Below the pieces are notes generated by a model that did not search any database, had not been told where the DNA came from, and saw only the letters and a list, made by a program, of their open reading frames with translations. Source: Alphaproteobacteria bacterium (GTDB lineage: Bacteria; Pseudomonadota; Alphaproteobacteria; Sphingomonadales; Sphingomonadaceae). From it: a stretch of 6,242 nucleotides of DNA. This document shows, piece by piece, positions 3,321-6,242 of the stretch. Both the position numbers and the translations under genes were made by a program. The DNA lies in the NCBI GenBank assembly GCA_028293005.1, contig JAQGLH010000252.1:1-6242 (forward strand), in the 5' to 3' direction. Position 1 is the first letter of the stretch; the number at the start of each line of letters is the position of its first letter.

Positions 3321-6242
3321 ATGAACATCTCGCGCTTTTTCATCGAGCGGCCGATCTTCGCATCGGTGATCGCGGTCTTCATCGTCCTGATCGGCGCTTT
3401 TTCCTATCCGCAGCTGTCGCTGTCGCAATATCCCGAGATCGCGCCGCCGACGATCAACGTGGTCGCCTTCTTCCCCGGCGCTTCGGCCGAGACGATGGCC
3501 AATACCGTCGCGACTCCGCTCGAGCAGGAGATAAACGGCGTCCAGGACATGCTCTACATGAGCTCGTCGTCGACCTCCTCGGGGCAGTCGCAGATCACCG
3601 TCACCTTCAAGCCCGGCACGAACCTCGATGCCGCACAGGTGCTGGTCCAGAATCGGGTCGCGATCGCCGAGCCGCGCCTGCCCGATCAGGTCCGCCAGAT
3701 CGGTGTCACCGTCGCCAAGCAAGCGACCGGCTTCCTGATGTTCGTGGCGCTGACCTCGACCGATCCGCACCACGACATCGACTATATCGGCAATTACGCC
3801 ACCTCGGTCCTCCGCGACCGGCTGCTCCGCCTCAAGGGCGTCGGCGGCGTCACCGTGTTCGGCGGCGGCAATTATGCGATGCGCATCTGGATCGACCCCG
3901 ATCTGGCCGCCGCGCGCAACCTCACCGCCGGCGAGATCGTCAACGCGCTGAGGACGCAGAATGTGCAGGTCGCGGGCGGCGCCGTCGGGCAGCCGCCTTA
4001 TGGCAGCGGCAATCCCGCGTTCCAGCTGCCGATCGAAGTGCAGGGGCGGCTGACCGAGCCCGCGCAGTTCGCCGACATCATCATCAAGACCGATCCGTCC
4101 GGCGCGATCACACGCGTTCGCGACGTCGGCCGGGTCGAGCTCGCCAGTCAGGAATATGGCATCCAGGCCTCGTTCCGCGGGCAACGCGGCATCGCGCTCG
4201 GCATCGCGCAGCAGCCCGGTTCGAACGCGCTCGACGCGGCCGAGCTGGTGCTTGCCGAAATGGATGCGGCGGCGAAGGATTTCCCGCCCGGGATGTCCTA
4301 TGTCATTCCCTACAATCCGACCAAATATGTCGCCGCCTCGGTCCAGGCGGTGAAGGAAACCTTGCTCGAGGCGATCGTCCTGGTGGTGCTCGTCATCCTG
4401 GTGTTCCTCCAGACCTGGCGCGCCGCCATCATTCCGATCCTCGCGATCCCGGTGGCGCTGATCGGCACGTTCGCCGCCCAGCTCGCGCTCGGCTTCTCGA
4501 TCAACTCGCTGTCGCTGTTCGCGCTGGTGCTCGCGGTGGGTATCGTCGTCGACGACGCGATCGTCGTGGTCGAGGCGGTGGAGAAGCATATCCGCAACGG
4601 CATGACGCCGCGCGAGGCCGCGCATCGGACGATGCGCGAAGTATCGGGCGCGCTGATCGCGATCGGCCTGGTGCTGACCGCGGTGTTCGTCCCGACCGCC
4701 TTCATCCCTGGCATTCCCGGCATCTTCTACCGCCAGTTCGCGGTGACGATCGCCTCGGCATCGCTGATCTCGCTGCTGATCTCTCTGACCCTGTCGCCGG
4801 CGCTGGCTGCGTTGCTGCTCAAGCCGCACCGCGAGCATGACGTCGATCAGGCAAGGGGCTGGATGCGCCCGGTCCGGGTCGGCGCAGCCAAGTTCAACGC
4901 CGGCTTCGAGTGGCTGTCCAATCGTTATGGCCGGCTGACCGGGCGGCTGGTGCGCAGAACGACGCTGATGCTCGGCCTCTATGCGGCCCTGCTTGCGCTC
5001 ACCGGCTGGCAGATCATGGCGACGCCGACCGGTTTCATTCCCGAGCAGGATCAGGGTGCGTTGATCGGCGTGTTCCAGCTTCCGCCCGGATCGTCGCTCG
5101 AGCGCACCAACGCGCTTCTCGCGAAAGCCGACAAGATCGCCACCGCGACCGAGGGCGTCGAGGGCACCGCCTATCTGGCGGGCGTCGATGGCGCGAGCTA
5201 CTCGCTCGCCTCCAACTCGGGCACGATGTTCGTCCACCTCAAGGACTGGAGCGAGCGCACCGGCAAGGGCGAATCGGCCGCCGAAATGTCCAAGGCTCTC
5301 ACCGGCAAGATGGCGGGCGCGCTCGAGGGCGCCAACATCTTCTTCCTGGCACCGCCGGCGGTGCCAGGCCTCGGCACCGGCAACGGCTTCACCATGATGC
5401 TCCAGGACCGCTCGGGGGCAGGCTACCGCGCGCTCGAGGGCCTCACCTTCCAGATGATGGGCGCCGCCGCGCAAATGCCCGAGGTCACCCAGGTCTTCTC
5501 ATTGTTCAGCACCGGATCGCCGCGCATCCGCGCCGACATCGACCGCGAGCGCGCGCAACTGCTCGGGGTCCAGCCCGCGCAGATCTTCGACGCGCTTGGC
5601 ACCTATCTCGGCTCGACCTACGTCAACGATTTCAACCTGCTCGGCCGCACCTTCCGGGTGACCGCACAGGCCGAGCCAAGCTCGCGCGACGATCTTGCCG
5701 ACGTCGGTCGCCTGCAGGTGCGCTCGTCGAGCGGGGCGATGGTGCCGTTGAGCTCGGTCGCGAGCTTCCACAACGACAGCGGCCCGACCCGCGTCGTTCG
5801 CTACAACCTCTACCCCGCGGTCGAGCTGCAGGGCCAGACGGCGCCGGGAGTCTCCTCGGGCACCGCGCTCGCGGCGATGGAGGGCCTTGCCGCCAAGACG
5901 CTGCCGCCCGGCATCAGCTACGAATGGACCGGTCTCGCCTACCAGGAGAAAGCCGCCGAGAGCAGCGCGGTCCTGGTCTTCCTGCTCGCGGTGCTGTTCG
6001 TCTTCCTCGTGCTCGCCGCGCAATATGAGGCGGTGACATTGCCGCTCGCGGTGATCCTGATCGTGCCGATGTGCATACTTGCGGCTTTGTTCGGCCTCAC
6101 CCTGCGCGGCATGGACAACAATATCCTCGCGCAGATCGGCCTCGTCGTGCTCGTCGCGCTCGCCGCCAAGAACGCGATTCTGATCGTCGAGTTCGCCAAG
6201 CAGGCCGAGGAAGAGCATGGCATGGATCCGCCCGAGGCCGCA
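3321..6242 (+). CDS. RND (HAE1) multidrug efflux pump, MexF/OqxB-like inner-membrane subunit (3' truncated)
   Basis: The frame is open from ATG 3321 to the window edge: 974 codons with no internal stop or frameshift. The family usually has about 1,040-1,060 residues. GAGG at 3309-3312, overlapping the adaptor stop, lies 8 bases before the ATG, suggesting coupled translation. The protein exports hydrophobic or amphiphilic compounds in exchange for protons. MNISRFFIERPIFA leads into TM1 (about 11-29), followed by periplasmic loop one to about 345. TM2-TM4 lie at about 346-416, with GIVVDDAIVVVE carrying the relay aspartates D411 and D412. TM7 is near 549-567, followed by PTGFIPEQDQG. Loop two contains FFLAPPAVPGLGTG (674-687). 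TM8-TM10 lie at about 881-955, with the relay lysine K950 in AAKNAILIVEF. Arg and Thr relay residues expected in TM11 lie beyond the edge. GVGGVTVFGGGNYAMRIWIDP and the NSGTMFVHLKDW stretch resemble MexF and OqxB more than AcrB. Substrate range cannot be read from sequence. An outer-membrane channel gene may follow. Confidence 0.95.
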   Translation, partial: MNISRFFIERPIFASVIAVFIVLIGAFSYPQLSLSQYPEIAPPTINVVAFFPGASAETMANTVATPLEQEINGVQDMLYMSSSSTSSGQSQITVTFKPGTNLDAAQVLVQNRVAIAEPRLPDQVRQIGVTVAKQATGFLMFVALTSTDPHHDIDYIGNYATSVLRDRLLRLKGVGGVTVFGGGNYAMRIWIDPDLAAARNLTAGEIVNALRTQNVQVAGGAVGQPPYGSGNPAFQLPIEVQGRLTEPAQFADIIIKTDPSGAITRVRDVGRVELASQEYGIQASFRGQRGIALGIAQQPGSNALDAAELVLAEMDAAAKDFPPGMSYVIPYNPTKYVAASVQAVKETLLEAIVLVVLVILVFLQTWRAAIIPILAIPVALIGTFAAQLALGFSINSLSLFALVLAVGIVVDDAIVVVEAVEKHIRNGMTPREAAHRTMREVSGALIAIGLVLTAVFVPTAFIPGIPGIFYRQFAVTIASASLISLLISLTLSPALAALLLKPHREHDVDQARGWMRPVRVGAAKFNAGFEWLSNRYGRLTGRLVRRTTLMLGLYAALLALTGWQIMATPTGFIPEQDQGALIGVFQLPPGSSLERTNALLAKADKIATATEGVEGTAYLAGVDGASYSLASNSGTMFVHLKDWSERTGKGESAAEMSKALTGKMAGALEGANIFFLAPPAVPGLGTGNGFTMMLQDRSGAGYRALEGLTFQMMGAAAQMPEVTQVFSLFSTGSPRIRADIDRERAQLLGVQPAQIFDALGTYLGSTYVNDFNLLGRTFRVTAQAEPSSRDDLADVGRLQVRSSSGAMVPLSSVASFHNDSGPTRVVRYNLYPAVELQGQTAPGVSSGTALAAMEGLAAKTLPPGISYEWTGLAYQEKAAESSAVLVFLLAVLFVFLVLAAQYEAVTLPLAVILIVPMCILAALFGLTLRGMDNNILAQIGLVVLVALAAKNAILIVEFAKQAEEEHGMDPPEAA

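Noticed and set aside
1882..3324. A 480-codon plus-strand open frame in another frame over the adaptor gene
   Set aside because: It is Arg/Ala/Pro-rich low complexity, begins inside the oppositely oriented repressor gene and overlaps the true adaptor along its whole length.
3123..5474. A 783-codon open frame on the minus strand, antisense to the end of the adaptor gene and the first two thirds of the pump gene
   Set aside because: The opposite strand encodes clearly recognisable adaptor and RND pump proteins throughout. The antisense translation is Arg/Asp/His/Gly-rich low complexity with no recognisable domain, as expected of a shadow frame in GC-rich coding DNA.
5499..6218. A 239-codon minus-strand open frame inside the pump gene
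   Set aside because: It is antisense to conserved RND sequence including TM8-TM10 and the relay lysine, and its composition is typical of a shadow frame.
1..6242. CRISPR arrays, tRNA or rRNA genes, insertion sequences, phage or toxin-antitoxin genes, or another undescribed defence or biosynthetic system
   Set aside because: I saw no spaced repeat array, transposase, integrase, tRNA-like fold or unexplained gene cluster. The window is accounted for by a transporter fragment, a DUF2171 protein and a repressor-adaptor-pump locus of known type.

Overview
The window is GC-rich chromosomal DNA, with codon third positions mostly G or C, from an alphaproteobacterium. A member of the Sphingomonadales is most likely. 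The main clue is the gene at 351-1325: its layout (charged Arg/Asp/Tyr-rich head, a 'PHYSEWRxRQIxxFDRDYxxYR' helix block, then a DUF2171-type domain) is one I associate with sphingomonads. This taxonomic call is an inference from protein style, not from a marker gene.

Layout, left to right. (1) 1-163: the 3' end of a membrane protein gene on the + strand, probably a major facilitator transporter. (2) 164-350: a 187-bp intergenic stretch with a GC hairpin just after the stop codon, three perfect 13-bp tandem repeats and a short inverted repeat. (3) 351-1325 (+): a DUF2171-domain protein. (4) 1365-1925 (-): a TetR-family repressor, convergent with gene 3 and divergent from what follows. (5) 1926-2071: the divergent control region, with a perfect 14-bp palindrome, a second inverted repeat, an 8-bp direct repeat and a consensus -35 hexamer lying inside the second repeat. 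(6) 2072-3310 (+): a lipoprotein periplasmic adaptor (membrane fusion protein). (7) 3321-6242 (+): a MexF/OqxB-like RND inner-membrane pump. It is open to the window edge, with 974 codons visible of an expected 1,040-1,060 or so.

How the genes work together. The TetR protein most likely represses the adaptor-pump operon and its own gene through the shared operator region. Binding of a ligand, possibly a pump substrate, would release it. The adaptor and pump should form a proton-driven tripartite efflux system with an outer-membrane channel. The channel gene could lie just downstream of the window or elsewhere. The pump keeps the paired TM4 aspartates and the TM10 lysine of the proton relay, so it looks functional as far as it can be seen.

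This is a well-known type of locus. I found no convincing sign of a new system. The items most worth a second look are the operator geometry, the intergenic repeat array and the poorly characterised DUF2171 protein.
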